Shown here piece after piece: positions 35,936 to 45,800 of a stretch of DNA of 64,000 nt. Position 1 is the stretch's first letter. Every line of letters starts with the position of its first letter. Position numbers and translations under genes: made by a program. Below the pieces are notes generated by a model that worked only from the letters and a program-made list of their open reading frames with translations, was not told the DNA's origin and made no database searches. The stretch is from Paenibacillus sediminis (GTDB lineage Bacteria; Bacillota; Bacilli; Paenibacillales; Paenibacillaceae), in assembly GCF_017873765.1 (NCBI RefSeq), contig NZ_JAGGKP010000001.1:682001-746000 (forward strand), written 5' to 3'.

Positions 35936-36538
35936 ATGCAACCATTTAAACAATTGACAGGTATTGTAGCTCCTGTAGACCGAGTGAACGTCGATACGGA
36001 TGCCATTATTCCTAAACAATTTTTAAAACGCATTGAAAGAACTGGATTCGGACAATTTCTGTTTTATGAGTGGCGTTTTGATCAGCAAGGCAACGTAAAT
36101 CCACAGTTTGAAATGAATAAACCGCGGTACGAAGGGGCCTCCATCCTAATTTCACGTGCCAATTTCGGCTGCGGATCTTCCCGTGAACACGCTCCTTGGG
36201 CGATTCTAGATTACGGATTTCAAGTCGTTATTGCACCTTCTTACGCCGATATTTTCTATAACAACTGCTTCAAAAACGGCATTTTACCGATCAAATTATC
36301 GGAAGAACAAGTAGAGGAATTGTTTAAGCGTACTGCAGCACATGACGGGTATCAATTAAACGTTGATTTGGAAAACAAAACGATTTCCGATAACTATGGA
36401 CTTCACTATACTTTTGATTTGGATGAGCACCGTCGTCAATTTTTGCTTCTTGGTTTAGATGACATCGGTCTTACGCTGCAACACGAAGACAAAATTGCTT
36501 CATTCGAAGAACGAAACGCAGCTAAACTGTTCGCTTAG
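35936..36538 (+). CDS. leuD: LeuD, isopropylmalate isomerase small subunit
   Basis: 200 residues forming the swivel domain that completes the LeuC active site. [17 protein letters not shown] is the family signature. [15 protein letters not shown] near the N-terminus is also typical. It lies 26 bases after leuC with AGAGGGGA as ribosome binding site. A terminator follows, so leuCD form a two-gene unit. Confidence 0.96.
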   Translation: MQPFKQLTGIVAPVDRVNVDTDAIIPKQFLKRIERTGFGQFLFYEWRFDQQGNVNPQFEMNKPRYEGASILISRANFGCGSSREHAPWAILDYGFQVVIAPSYADIFYNNCFKNGILPIKLSEEQVEELFKRTAAHDGYQLNVDLENKTISDNYGLHYTFDLDEHRRQFLLLGLDDIGLTLQHEDKIASFEERNAAKLFA

Positions 36539-36583
36539 TGCGACAAAACTTATAATCTATCAACATTTTTTGATAAAAAATAT

Positions 36584-36624
36584 AAAACTTCTATTTCCTT
36601 ATCTAGGAGATAGAAGTTTTTTTT
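36584..36624 (+). terminator. terminator after leuD
   Basis: AAAACTTCTAT pairs with ATAGAAGTTTT, with further weak pairing of TTCC and GGAG inside, followed by eight Ts in total. Confidence 0.82.
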
Positions 36625-36750
36625 GTTATTATGGAATAAATGCGCAACTTTTCATAGTTGATGGCGTTTATTATATCGACTGGCGAACGATGTTGAATGC
36701 CAGAATCTATTAACGCCAAAATGCGGCAAATTTAAGAATGGTAGGGGTGA

Positions 36751-38178
36751 ATGATGAAGAAATTTGGAATTTTAATGTTTTTGGTTGTCTTCATGATGGC
36801 GTTCCCAAACGCGGGGAGTGCGGCGCAGGTGAAAACATCCATAGTACTGGATGGACAAACTCTGACCCTCCCGCAAGGTGTTGAAGTTGAAAATGTGAAT
36901 GGCAATGTAATGATTCCAATTCGTGTCGTCGTGGAGCAGCTGGGTTTTAACGTCTTATGGGATCAAAAGACGCGCACGGTAACCATAAAAGATGCTTCAA
37001 AGGAAATTAAGTTAGTTGTTGGTCAACAGACGGCGACCGTGAACGGAACTTCCGTTCGTTTAAATGCTTCTCCAATCATTCGCGGAACAGGTACGGTCAT
37101 TATACCGCTCAGATTCGTCAGCGAACAGATGGGACTCATTGTAGGATGGGATAATAACACCAAAACGGTGTATTTGACAAGCCCTAAAGTAGCAGTCCCA
37201 CCAACTGGCGGAAATACGGGTGCAGGTTCTGATGTGGGTTCGACAGTTCCAAATGATAATTTAGCACTTGTTAACGGTGTAAGCTTTGAAGATAACCAGT
37301 TGATGATCGCTGTCAGCGGCAGCGTGAAGCCTAATGTATTCAAGATGTCTGGACCGGATCGGATCGTCGTTGATCTGCCTGGTTCTAAATACTCGGACAC
37401 TTTCTTGGCGAATCAATCGGTAAGCGAGACTTTTTCTGGAGAATTAGCGGTAACGGGATATCCGCAAGTTTCGAAAGTTCGCTATGCGAAGTTTTCGGAC
37501 AACCCTCCAACGATTCGGTTTGTTATTGATTTAAACAGCCCATCCAATTACACAGTCACGGGCGGGGATGGAAATTCCTCTCTGATCGTAGTAGATTTAA
37601 ATGGAGAGGCCGCTAATCCAGCACCTGATAATCACAACGGCAAAAAAATTGTCGTCATCGATGCAGGGCACGGAGCTAAAGATCCGGGCGCGATTGGTAT
37701 TAATAATATGCAGGAGAAAGTGCAAAACCTGGCACTTGCTTTGAAAGTACAAAATCTGCTGAAAAATGATCCAAATATTTCTGTCGTCTTGACTCGATCG
37801 GATGATACATTCTTGGAATTAAGCGAGCGAGTTAAAATTGCAGAGGATCTAAAAGCAGATATCTTCATTTCAATCCATGCGAACAGCAGTACATCTCCTA
37901 CTGCATCTGGTGTAGAAACCTATTATCAACGTTCTGAGAGCATTCCGCTCGCGAAAGTGATGCATAAGTATCTAGTATCATCATCAGGACTTAAAGATCG
38001 CGGCGTCGCATATGGCAATTTCCACGTTATTCGTGAAACGACAATGCCGGCCGTCTTGCTGGAAGCTGGGTACATAAGCAATGCGGGTGATGAAGCCAAA
38101 ATGTTCACTGACAGCTTCCGAAATAACGTTGCAGGCGGCATTGTAGCCGGTATCAAGGAATATCTTGGAGTTAAATAG
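36751..38178 (+). CDS. N-acetylmuramoyl-L-alanine amidase with stalk and AMIN domains
   Basis: 475 residues. Signal peptide about 1-25 (ending GSAAQ). Residues 35-135 are two half-units of the copper-amine-oxidase-N (stalk) type, with MIPIRVVVEQLGFNVLWD and IPLRFVSEQMGLIVGWD. An AMIN domain follows (about 170-285), then a zinc Amidase_3 domain: VVIDAGHGAKDPGAIG (His), the Glu in NMQEKVQN, SIHANSS (His) and VLLEAGYISN (catalytic Glu). It cleaves the amide bond between MurNAc and the stem peptide outside the cell. ATG 36751 follows GGTAGGGGTGA. Confidence 0.92.
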   Translation: MMKKFGILMFLVVFMMAFPNAGSAAQVKTSIVLDGQTLTLPQGVEVENVNGNVMIPIRVVVEQLGFNVLWDQKTRTVTIKDASKEIKLVVGQQTATVNGTSVRLNASPIIRGTGTVIIPLRFVSEQMGLIVGWDNNTKTVYLTSPKVAVPPTGGNTGAGSDVGSTVPNDNLALVNGVSFEDNQLMIAVSGSVKPNVFKMSGPDRIVVDLPGSKYSDTFLANQSVSETFSGELAVTGYPQVSKVRYAKFSDNPPTIRFVIDLNSPSNYTVTGGDGNSSLIVVDLNGEAANPAPDNHNGKKIVVIDAGHGAKDPGAIGINNMQEKVQNLALALKVQNLLKNDPNISVVLTRSDDTFLELSERVKIAEDLKADIFISIHANSSTSPTASGVETYYQRSESIPLAKVMHKYLVSSSGLKDRGVAYGNFHVIRETTMPAVLLEAGYISNAGDEAKMFTDSFRNNVAGGIVAGIKEYLGVK

Positions 38179-38206
38179 GGGTGTGTCCTTCAAAGGAGGC
38201 GGCAGT

Positions 38207-38824
38207 ATGAATAAAAAAATATGGGTAACTGGTCTGTTAGCAATTCTTCTCGTTACCGCTGCAGGCTGCGGACAAAAACCGACAGCTGCGCCAAGTAATT
38301 CTGGTTCAAAGAGCGATACTGTACAAGGCCAGTCAAGGGCAGCTTTATCGAATGGAGCTGGAAGTAACACAGAAAGTCAAAAGACTGAAGTGAATAATAC
38401 GGTTAAAGATAATGCTAATAAAACGCAAAAGGCAATCATTAAAGTTTATTACAATGATGACCAAGCTACTAAACTTGTCGAAGCACAGAAGGAAATTTCG
38501 TTTGAGAGCGATATTCAGAAATATGAGGCCGCATTAAAAGCGCTTCAAACGAGTGACGATCCTAAGCTGTTTCCGCTTTGGCCAAAAGTGATTTTCAAAA
38601 GTGTAAAGATTCATAACGGTGATTTGACTATAGATCTCACGCTTCCTGATGCAGCAAGACTGGGTTCGGAAGAGGAGCAATTTGCATTAGATTCGCTCAA
38701 GAAAACGCTGTTTCAGTTTGAAGAAGTAAAAACGATCGATATTCTTGTCGATGGCAAACAAGTAGACTCATTAATGGGCCATGTAGACTTAGACCATCCG
38801 ATGAAGCGCGATTCATCACAATAA
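38207..38824 (+). CDS. GerMN-domain lipoprotein
   Basis: 205 residues. The lipobox LLVTAAGC gives lipidation at about Cys19. A Ser/Asn/Gln-rich linker follows. One GerMN domain (about 85-200) is seen: IIKVYYNDDQATKLVEAQKE ... LWPKVIFKSVKIHNGDLTID ... LFQFEEVKTIDILVDGKQVD. GerM in Bacillus acts at the forming spore envelope, where it is needed for a wall-remodelling machine. Here the gene follows an amidase directly. ATG 38207 has AAAGGAGG seven bases upstream. Confidence 0.85.
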   Translation: MNKKIWVTGLLAILLVTAAGCGQKPTAAPSNSGSKSDTVQGQSRAALSNGAGSNTESQKTEVNNTVKDNANKTQKAIIKVYYNDDQATKLVEAQKEISFESDIQKYEAALKALQTSDDPKLFPLWPKVIFKSVKIHNGDLTIDLTLPDAARLGSEEEQFALDSLKKTLFQFEEVKTIDILVDGKQVDSLMGHVDLDHPMKRDSSQ

Positions 38825-38889
38825 GGGAAAGCTCATGGCATGTGCCCGAACATGGTAACAGGATTTCATTTTACATAAGAGGTGAAGAG

Positions 38890-41628
38890 ATGGTTTCTAA
38901 TAATCGAAAATTCAATCATTCAAAAAAAATGTTGTCCGCCATGCTCGCTGCGGCCATGAGCTTTAGCGGTGGTGCTGCAGTCTTCGCTGATACAGCAGGC
39001 GCTATACAAACGAGTCAAACCGCACCATCCGTTTCTTTATTCAGCGACGTGAAGAGCGGCTTCTGGGCTGAGAAACATATTTACAAACTGGCTGCACAAG
39101 GGATCGTAAAAGGAAACAATGGACAATTTCGTCCTAATGACAACGTGACTCAGCAAGAAGCGATCACGATGGCTATTCGGTTTATGAACTTAGAAGGCTC
39201 ATTAACGAGCGGTACGAATGTTGTTTTGCCTGACCATATTACAGCCGGAGATTACTACAAACCGTATATTGCACTTGCTTTCCAGCAAAATTTGCTGAAT
39301 AAAGATGAAGAGGAAGCCGCAGTTAATGCTGAGAAATCCGGTAAGTCGTGGGGAGAGCAAAAGGCTTCTCGTGAATGGATTACGAAAATTATCGTAAGAG
39401 CATTAGGTAAAAAGGCGGAGGCTGAAGAGGCTAAAAATACGGCAACTTCATTCGTCGATAACAGTCAAATTTCTGCTTCGGCAAGAGGATACATAAATGT
39501 TGCTCTTAATTTGAATCTAACAAAAGGGATTGAAGGCAACCGATTTGATCCATTAGGTTCTGTAACAAGAGCTCAGCTCGCGACCTTCTTCAGTCGTGGA
39601 CAAGCCTATGTAAATCCAGGCTACAGCAACGAATATGAGGGTGTCGTTACGGGCCTGACAAATCAGAGCATCACGCTGTATGTGAATGGCAAATCTCGCA
39701 TCTTCACGCTCGGCAACAATACAGTATATTACACAAGTACTTCTGACAATAAAGTGCAGTTCAGCGACCTGAAACTGTATACTAAAGTATCGGTCATTGA
39801 TAGCGCTGGCGCTGCAGCTTATGTAGAGACGACGGATGCGACTCCTCAGTTGGAAAGCGTCGAAGGTTCGTTCATTCGAGTTGCTGCAGGCAATAAGCTT
39901 TGGTTATTCGTAGATGACAACCCTGCTTCATTCACATTTGATTCCGGCACAGTATTCCTAGATCAAAATGGAATTGCGATAAAAGCTGACAATATTGCTC
40001 CAGACAGCGAAGTTGAAGTGCAGCGTGAAACATTCTCTGCAGAGAAGAAGCCGATTATTGTACGCGTTAAATCAGGATCTATTAATAAGACAAGTACAGG
40101 AACCATTCAATCTGTAGATCTTACCAACAAAACAGTTACGTTGAATGATGCATCAGGAGCAACTGAACAGTATAAATTGAATGATCTTTCTATAATTCGA
40201 TATCAAAATGAACTATTAAACTTGGATGAACTGAAGATCGGATCGACCGTCAAATATGCAGTTGTTGACAGCGTGATTCAATCGATTGAAGTCACAAAAG
40301 GAACAGAATATACGGTGCGCGGTTCACTGTTTGATATTGGTCCTAACCAGACGACCATTACGTACAAAAAAGATGATGGGCTCGATGTGAAACTGCTTGC
40401 TAAAGATGTTCAAGTTGTCATTAACGGCGTTGCTAATCCTACGTTAGATGATTTAATTGCGGATTCAGATAACGGCGATCAAGTCGAGTTGACTTTAAAC
40501 GCTCAAAATGAGGTTACACGCATTGAAGTGCTGAACCGTCAAATGAAGGTAATGAACGAAGCAATTATTGATTCCTATAATCCTAAGACGAAAGTACTTA
40601 CCGTTTTGGATAGTAAAAAAACACCTCATGTGTTTACGCTTGATGCGAAAACAAAGCTTGACTACGATTCAAAACAACCGACATTAGCAGGTATTGAACC
40701 GCAGTTAACTGAGGGGCGTAAAATCAATATTAGCTATATTGATACTCGTGCCCTATCTCTACAAATCGTATACAAATACGAAGGTACATTTGTATCAGCG
40801 AATACGTCAGATCGCACGATAACGATTTTACAAGCAGATGGTAAGTCATTGAACCTTTCATATGGATCATCTACTCCAATGGTGGAATGGTTCGGGAAAA
40901 CAAATGCTGTATTGTCAGACTTAAGTGCAGGTACTAAAGTGGTTGCACTGCTGAATTCGACTCAAACGGCTGTAAGCAAATTGACTGTACAATCCGTAGC
41001 TCAGTTTGAAGTCGTGTCTGTAGACAATAACTACCGTGTTCGTGTGAAGGCAAACGGAGTTACTAGCGAGTTCTATATCGATCAGCCTATTATTACTTCA
41101 GAAACAGGCCAGTTGATCAAAGCTCCGGATCTTCGTCCGGGTCAAACGATAAACGTTATTCTTAACGGTACGTTACCGGTTTCAGTACAAGTTGTGAAAA
41201 TTACGGTCGGCAAAGTTACGAATATCGATAGCTCCGGTCAGACCGTTACCGTTCAAAGCGGCAATGGAAAAGTAGAATCGTTTAGCGTAACCGGCGGCGT
41301 TAAAGTAGACAGGAGCGGAATAACAAGCTCGAGTGTAACGGCTCTTACCGTAGGAGACCGAGTTGAAGCTCGCAAAGATGTCGATGGCAAGCCTATTTTC
41401 AAAGTGTTGACTTCGTCTTCCAAATTATTTTGGAAATATGATACTGCTTCAGGGGAAATTTACGTGAAGCGTGACTCGACGATGGATAACAATTATCGAT
41501 TCAAAACGGCTTCTGACGTATTTGTTCACCAAGGTGACACGAACTTAACCGTGCAAACTTTGCGAGATAATGATAAAATTGTTTTGTATTTCAACAATGA
41601 CGTTATTGTTGAGATTGAAAAACAATAG
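38890..41628 (+). CDS. SLH-domain surface protein, large beta-rich repeats
   Basis: About 912 residues. It has a signal peptide (LSAMLAAAMSFSGGAAVFA), then S-layer homology units: LFSDVKSGFWAEKHIYKLAA with FRPNDNVTQQEAITMAIRF, and a later one, FVDNSQISASARGYINVALN with FDPLGSVTRAQLATFFSRG. These units anchor to secondary cell-wall polymer. The rest is a series of similar beta-rich modules with recurring phrases such as SIEVTKGTEYTV, VLDSKKTPHVFTL and TVQSGNGKVESFSV. It is acidic and has no catalytic motif. It could be a surface-layer or wall-attached structural protein. ATG 38890 follows AGAGGTGA. Confidence 0.82.
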   Translation: MVSNNRKFNHSKKMLSAMLAAAMSFSGGAAVFADTAGAIQTSQTAPSVSLFSDVKSGFWAEKHIYKLAAQGIVKGNNGQFRPNDNVTQQEAITMAIRFMNLEGSLTSGTNVVLPDHITAGDYYKPYIALAFQQNLLNKDEEEAAVNAEKSGKSWGEQKASREWITKIIVRALGKKAEAEEAKNTATSFVDNSQISASARGYINVALNLNLTKGIEGNRFDPLGSVTRAQLATFFSRGQAYVNPGYSNEYEGVVTGLTNQSITLYVNGKSRIFTLGNNTVYYTSTSDNKVQFSDLKLYTKVSVIDSAGAAAYVETTDATPQLESVEGSFIRVAAGNKLWLFVDDNPASFTFDSGTVFLDQNGIAIKADNIAPDSEVEVQRETFSAEKKPIIVRVKSGSINKTSTGTIQSVDLTNKTVTLNDASGATEQYKLNDLSIIRYQNELLNLDELKIGSTVKYAVVDSVIQSIEVTKGTEYTVRGSLFDIGPNQTTITYKKDDGLDVKLLAKDVQVVINGVANPTLDDLIADSDNGDQVELTLNAQNEVTRIEVLNRQMKVMNEAIIDSYNPKTKVLTVLDSKKTPHVFTLDAKTKLDYDSKQPTLAGIEPQLTEGRKINISYIDTRALSLQIVYKYEGTFVSANTSDRTITILQADGKSLNLSYGSSTPMVEWFGKTNAVLSDLSAGTKVVALLNSTQTAVSKLTVQSVAQFEVVSVDNNYRVRVKANGVTSEFYIDQPIITSETGQLIKAPDLRPGQTINVILNGTLPVSVQVVKITVGKVTNIDSSGQTVTVQSGNGKVESFSVTGGVKVDRSGITSSSVTALTVGDRVEARKDVDGKPIFKVLTSSSKLFWKYDTASGEIYVKRDSTMDNNYRFKTASDVFVHQGDTNLTVQTLRDNDKIVLYFNNDVIVEIEKQ

Positions 41629-41646
41629 TTCCTTTCTTTCGAGATT

Positions 41647-41687
41647 AACCGTCCTGATCGGACTGATCCGTATCAGGACGGTTTTTT
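41647..41687 (+). terminator. terminator after the SLH gene
   Basis: AACCGTCCTGAT pairs perfectly with ATCAGGACGGTT, followed by a run of Ts to 41687. Confidence 0.88.
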
Positions 41688-41713
41688 ATGTCGGACGAAT
41701 CTTCCTTTATAAT
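41685..41713 (+). promoter_or_regulatory. sigma-A type promoter for nth
   Basis: The -35 is TTTATG (41685-41690) and the -10 is a perfect TATAAT (41708-41713), with a 17-base spacer. It begins within the T-run of the upstream terminator. Confidence 0.6.
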
Positions 41714-41748
41714 AAGAACTGTAAGTTTTGTTGTGGGGGGTGCCTGCC

Positions 41749-42438
41749 ATGAATGCTAAGACGGTCCGTTATATTTTGGATACGATCGGTGCAATGTTTC
41801 CAGATGCGCGCTGCGAATTGAATCATACGAATGCGTTTGAGCTGACAATTGCCGTCCTCTTGTCTGCGCAGTGTACAGATGAAACGGTCAACAAAGTAAC
41901 GGCTGATTTGTTTAAAAAGTACAAGACGCCGCACGATTACATAGCGGTACCGCTTGAGGAATTGGAGCAAGATATTCGGCGCATTGGGCTGTACCGAAAT
42001 AAAGCAAAGCACATTCAAAGCCTGTGCCGGATTCTAATTGACAAGTACGGCGGAGAAGTGCCTAGAGAGCATGAATTGTTAGTTCAGCTTCCAGGAGTCG
42101 GTCGCAAGACGGCAAATGTAGTTGTGTCTAATGCTTTTGATGTACCAGCTATAGCCGTCGATACGCATGTTGAACGGGTCGCCAAACGACTTGGGCTTGC
42201 AAATTGGAACGATACTGTCTTGGAAGTGGAAAAGAAACTGATGAAGCGAGTTCCGCGAGATGAGTGGACAATCACGCATCACCGCCTCATTTTTTTTGGA
42301 CGATATCATTGCAAAGCTCAAAATCCACAATGCCCAGAATGTCCGCTCCTAGACATATGCAGGGAAGGGAAAAAACGTATGAAATCGCCCCTGAACAGGA
42401 AAGATAAGGAACAAGTTCAGAAGAAAAAGACTATCTAG
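41749..42438 (+). CDS. nth: Nth, endonuclease III
   Basis: A 229-residue base-excision repair DNA glycosylase/AP lyase for oxidised pyrimidines. The helix-hairpin-helix LPGVGRKTANVVVSNAF contains the catalytic Lys, and AVDTHVERVAKRLGL the catalytic Asp. The C-terminal [4Fe-4S] cysteines show the C-x6-C-x2-C-x5-C pattern in CKAQNPQCPECPLLDIC. In Bacillus it follows dnaD directly. ATG 41749 is eight bases after GGGGGG. Confidence 0.95.
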   Translation: MNAKTVRYILDTIGAMFPDARCELNHTNAFELTIAVLLSAQCTDETVNKVTADLFKKYKTPHDYIAVPLEELEQDIRRIGLYRNKAKHIQSLCRILIDKYGGEVPREHELLVQLPGVGRKTANVVVSNAFDVPAIAVDTHVERVAKRLGLANWNDTVLEVEKKLMKRVPRDEWTITHHRLIFFGRYHCKAQNPQCPECPLLDICREGKKRMKSPLNRKDKEQVQKKKTI

Positions 42439-42456
42439 AAGATGAGGTTGAAAGTA

Positions 42457-42717
42457 ATGAAATGTATTTCCGTTTACACCGACAATTTTGAACAGTTTTC
42501 TGATGTATTTGAAAAAGTAATCGTAAGTGATTTTCCTGAGAATGAAGAGCATGAAATGGACGGCGTTACATTTAGTCATTCCGGAGAAGTTCCAGAACAT
42601 TATTTAGAGAGAATGACACAGAAGCCAGAAGTCGTTGTCATGAAAGAGAAAAATCGCGGCATTACGATTTTGCAGCATGGCAAAGTATTCGAAATTATTA
42701 TTCCGAAAGCGGAATAA
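42457..42717 (+). CDS. small acidic protein of unknown function
   Basis: 86 residues, no signal peptide or membrane segment. It begins MKCISVYTDNFEQFSDVFEK and ends in FEIIIPKAE; a small alpha/beta fold is likely. ATG 42457 has GAGG nine bases upstream. It lies 18 bases after nth and is followed by a terminator, so it is probably cotranscribed with nth. No family is recognised. Confidence 0.7.
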   Translation: MKCISVYTDNFEQFSDVFEKVIVSDFPENEEHEMDGVTFSHSGEVPEHYLERMTQKPEVVVMKEKNRGITILQHGKVFEIIIPKAE

Positions 42718-42757
42718 ATTAGAACGAATCATAAATAAAGATGGAAGTGGAAGAGGG

Positions 42758-42785
42758 ACCGAAGCAAAGCTTCGGTTTCTTTTTG
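42758..42785 (+). terminator. terminator after the small gene
   Basis: ACCGAAGC pairs with GCTTCGGT, loop AAA, followed by TTCTTTTT. Confidence 0.85.
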
Positions 42786-42853
42786 CATTCAGAACCATTT
42801 CCTTTATCGGTTTTCAATGCTAAAATATAACTATTTCATAGAACAGATAAGGA

Positions 42854-45800
42854 ATGCAGCGGATGGAGGGCATGAATGTGCAAACGGTTACAACAAATGC
42901 GAGTACGTCCATAGATACGATATTACACAGATTAGAGCAACAATTTATTCATTTTGGTGATCTTTCTTCAGCTGAGAAAATGAGAGATTTACTTCATAAA
43001 CAGCTATCGGGTGAGCTGACGATTGCGTTTTGCGGTCATTTTTCGGCAGGTAAATCGAGTTTAATTAATCAGTTATGCGTTAAAAAGGTGCTTCCATCAA
43101 GTCCAGTTCCGACGAGTGCGAATGTCGTTGCCATTCGTAACGGGAGTCCGCGGGCAATGATAACGGCTGCGATCAAAAATGAAGATGGTTCAAGCAGCTC
43201 TCATACTCATAGAATCGAAGTTTCGCTTGATGAGCTGGAGCAATATTGCCGTAACGGTAATAACTATACATACATAGAAGTATGGGATGAGCTGCCGTTT
43301 CTAGGAGGTAACGGTGTTCTTCTTGATACGCCCGGCGTTGATTCTACGGATGCTGCTCATGGAATGGCGACGAATTCAGCGCTTCATTTAGCAGATGCTG
43401 TGTTCTATGTCATGGATTATAATCATGTGCAGTCGGAAACGAATTTGGCTTTTGCTAAACAATTGTCCGAGTGGGGCAAGCCAATCTATATGATTGTGAA
43501 TCAAATAGATAAGCATCGGGAGCAGGAGCTTTCTTTTGCACTCTATAAGGAAGAAGTAGAGCGGTCGTTCGAGGCATGGCAAGTAAGGCCCGCAGGGATC
43601 ATTTATGTTTCCGTTAAGCAGCCTGAACATGCCTTTAATGAATGGTACAAAATGAAGAAGTTGATTGCTGGACTTCTTGCAAAGCGTACAGAGCTCGTGA
43701 ATCATAGTCTCTACTGTTCAGCTTATTACACGGTGCAAGAGCATCTCAAACAGTATGAAGAGAATCTGCAAGATGAACTAGAGCGCCTTCTTGAGCAAAT
43801 GGGCGGTGAGGAAGGGGCTGTGAGACTAAAGCAACAGTTAGATTCTATTCAGCAGGAATTTGAAAGGCTGGATCGTCTAATAGAGACAGAGCGTCAGCGT
43901 TTTCAAAGCAGTTTAGATCGATTGCTGGAGAATGCGCACATTATGCCTGCAGAGCTGCGTGACGCAGCACATCAATATTTAGAGAGCGCACAAGCGAATT
44001 TTAAAGTAGGCTTCTTATTTGCTGGGTCAAAAACAGAAGAGGAGAAAAGGCGGAGACTGAATCTATTCGAGCAGAAGCTGAAGGAACAAGTCAATGCACA
44101 AATGGACATCCATGTTCGTAATTTGCTCGTGAAATGGGGAAAGGAATTAGAAATTTGGGGAGATGAAGATGAGAACCGTCTCGATGAAGAACTGCCTGTA
44201 ATGGATATAGAGCTTATCACCTCACTCGTGAATCCGAATGCGGTTATTTCGAATACATATACGCTCAATTACACTGCTGAGCTGCGCGCCGCTATCATGG
44301 CGCGCTACCGCCGTGCAGCCCTCGCGCTCGCGGACGGGCTGCTGGCTGCGTTCGCGCCGCGCGTGACCGCCGCGCGGCAACACCTTGCTGCGCAGCAGGC
44401 TTCGCTGCACGCGCAGCAAACCGCCGCCACCCGCTACGCTGCGCTCAAGCGGGAGGCGGCAGAGCGCGCAGCCAGCCTGCAGGCTGGGCTGACTGCGCGG
44501 CCAACGCTCACCCCCGGCATCCTGCCGCAGGTGAGCGACGAAGAGCCGCCGCCGCAGCCTGTGGCCAGCGAAGCGGCGGCTCCTGCGCCTGCGCCGGCCG
44601 CGGCAAGCCGGCAGCGCACGGCGCTTTCGCCGCTGGCCGCCTCCGGGCGGCGGCAGCGGCTCTACGTCGCAGCAGCGCGGCTTGAACGTGCTGCTGGGCT
44701 GCTCGCCCCTTACCCCGCGATGACCGCGGTGGTGAGGGGGCTGCGCAGCCGGGCCGCCGAGCTGGCGGGCGGCCGGTTCACGGTGGCGCTGTTCGGAGCG
44801 TTCAGCGCCGGGAAGTCCTCGTTCGCCAATGCGCTGCTTGGCGCGAATGTGCTACCCGTATCGCCGCATCCGACAACGGCGGCGATCAACCGAATTATGG
44901 CGCCAGAAGGCGAGTACGCTCATGGAAGTGCATCCGTGAAGATGAAGAGCCGGGAAGCTCTTTTTGAAGACATTGCTTATTCCTTTTCCATATTGGAGTT
45001 AGGTGATTTTAAAGAGGGCAGCTGGCTGCAAAGCGTAAAAGAATTGCGTCCAGAGAAGATCCATCCTGCTGGCAGAGCGCATTACAGCTTTCTAAAAGCA
45101 GCTGCTGATGGATGGGAGCAAGCCGAGAGCTTGCTTGGAGAAAGTTTCGTCGTCGATATACAAGCTTACCGTTCATTTGTAGCCGAAGAGAATAAATCGT
45201 GTTTTGTGAAGCAAATTGATCTGTATTACAGCTGTGATCTAACGGAGCAGGGTATTGTGCTCGTCGATACGCCGGGAGCAGACTCCATCCATGCGAGACA
45301 TACGGGTGTTACGTTTAGTTATATGAAAAATGCAGATGCAATCGTATTCGTTACCTATTACAACCATGCGTTCTCTCAAGCCGATCGGAGCTTCTTAATG
45401 CAGCTCGGCAGAGTGAAGGGCAGCTTTGCGCTCGATAAAATGTTTTTCATTGTAAATGCAGCGGACCTTGCTTCGTCAAAGGAAGAGCTTGCCGATGTGA
45501 CCGAGCATGTTCGTACTAATTTGGCCCTTTCAGGTATTCATTCACCGCAAATTTTCCCGCTTTCGAGTATTGGGGCTCTGGATGCGAAGCTGGCTAATGA
45601 CGAGGACAAACTGAAAGAATCGGGACTATATACATTTGAAGAGCGATTCGCTTCCTTTGCAGAAGAAGATTTAGCGGGTCTTGCGGCATCTGCCGCAGCC
45701 AAGGATGTTCTGCTCGCCCGTCACAGAGTTGACGAGTGGATAAGAACTGCGCAGCAAGGTCAATTGGAGAAGGAGGCTCAGCTTCAGAAGCTCCAAAGTG

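Noticed and set aside
44280..44850. Frameshift or assembly junction in dynA
   Set aside because: The frame is open across both edges and both GTPase heads are intact in one frame, so a natural compositional island is more likely.
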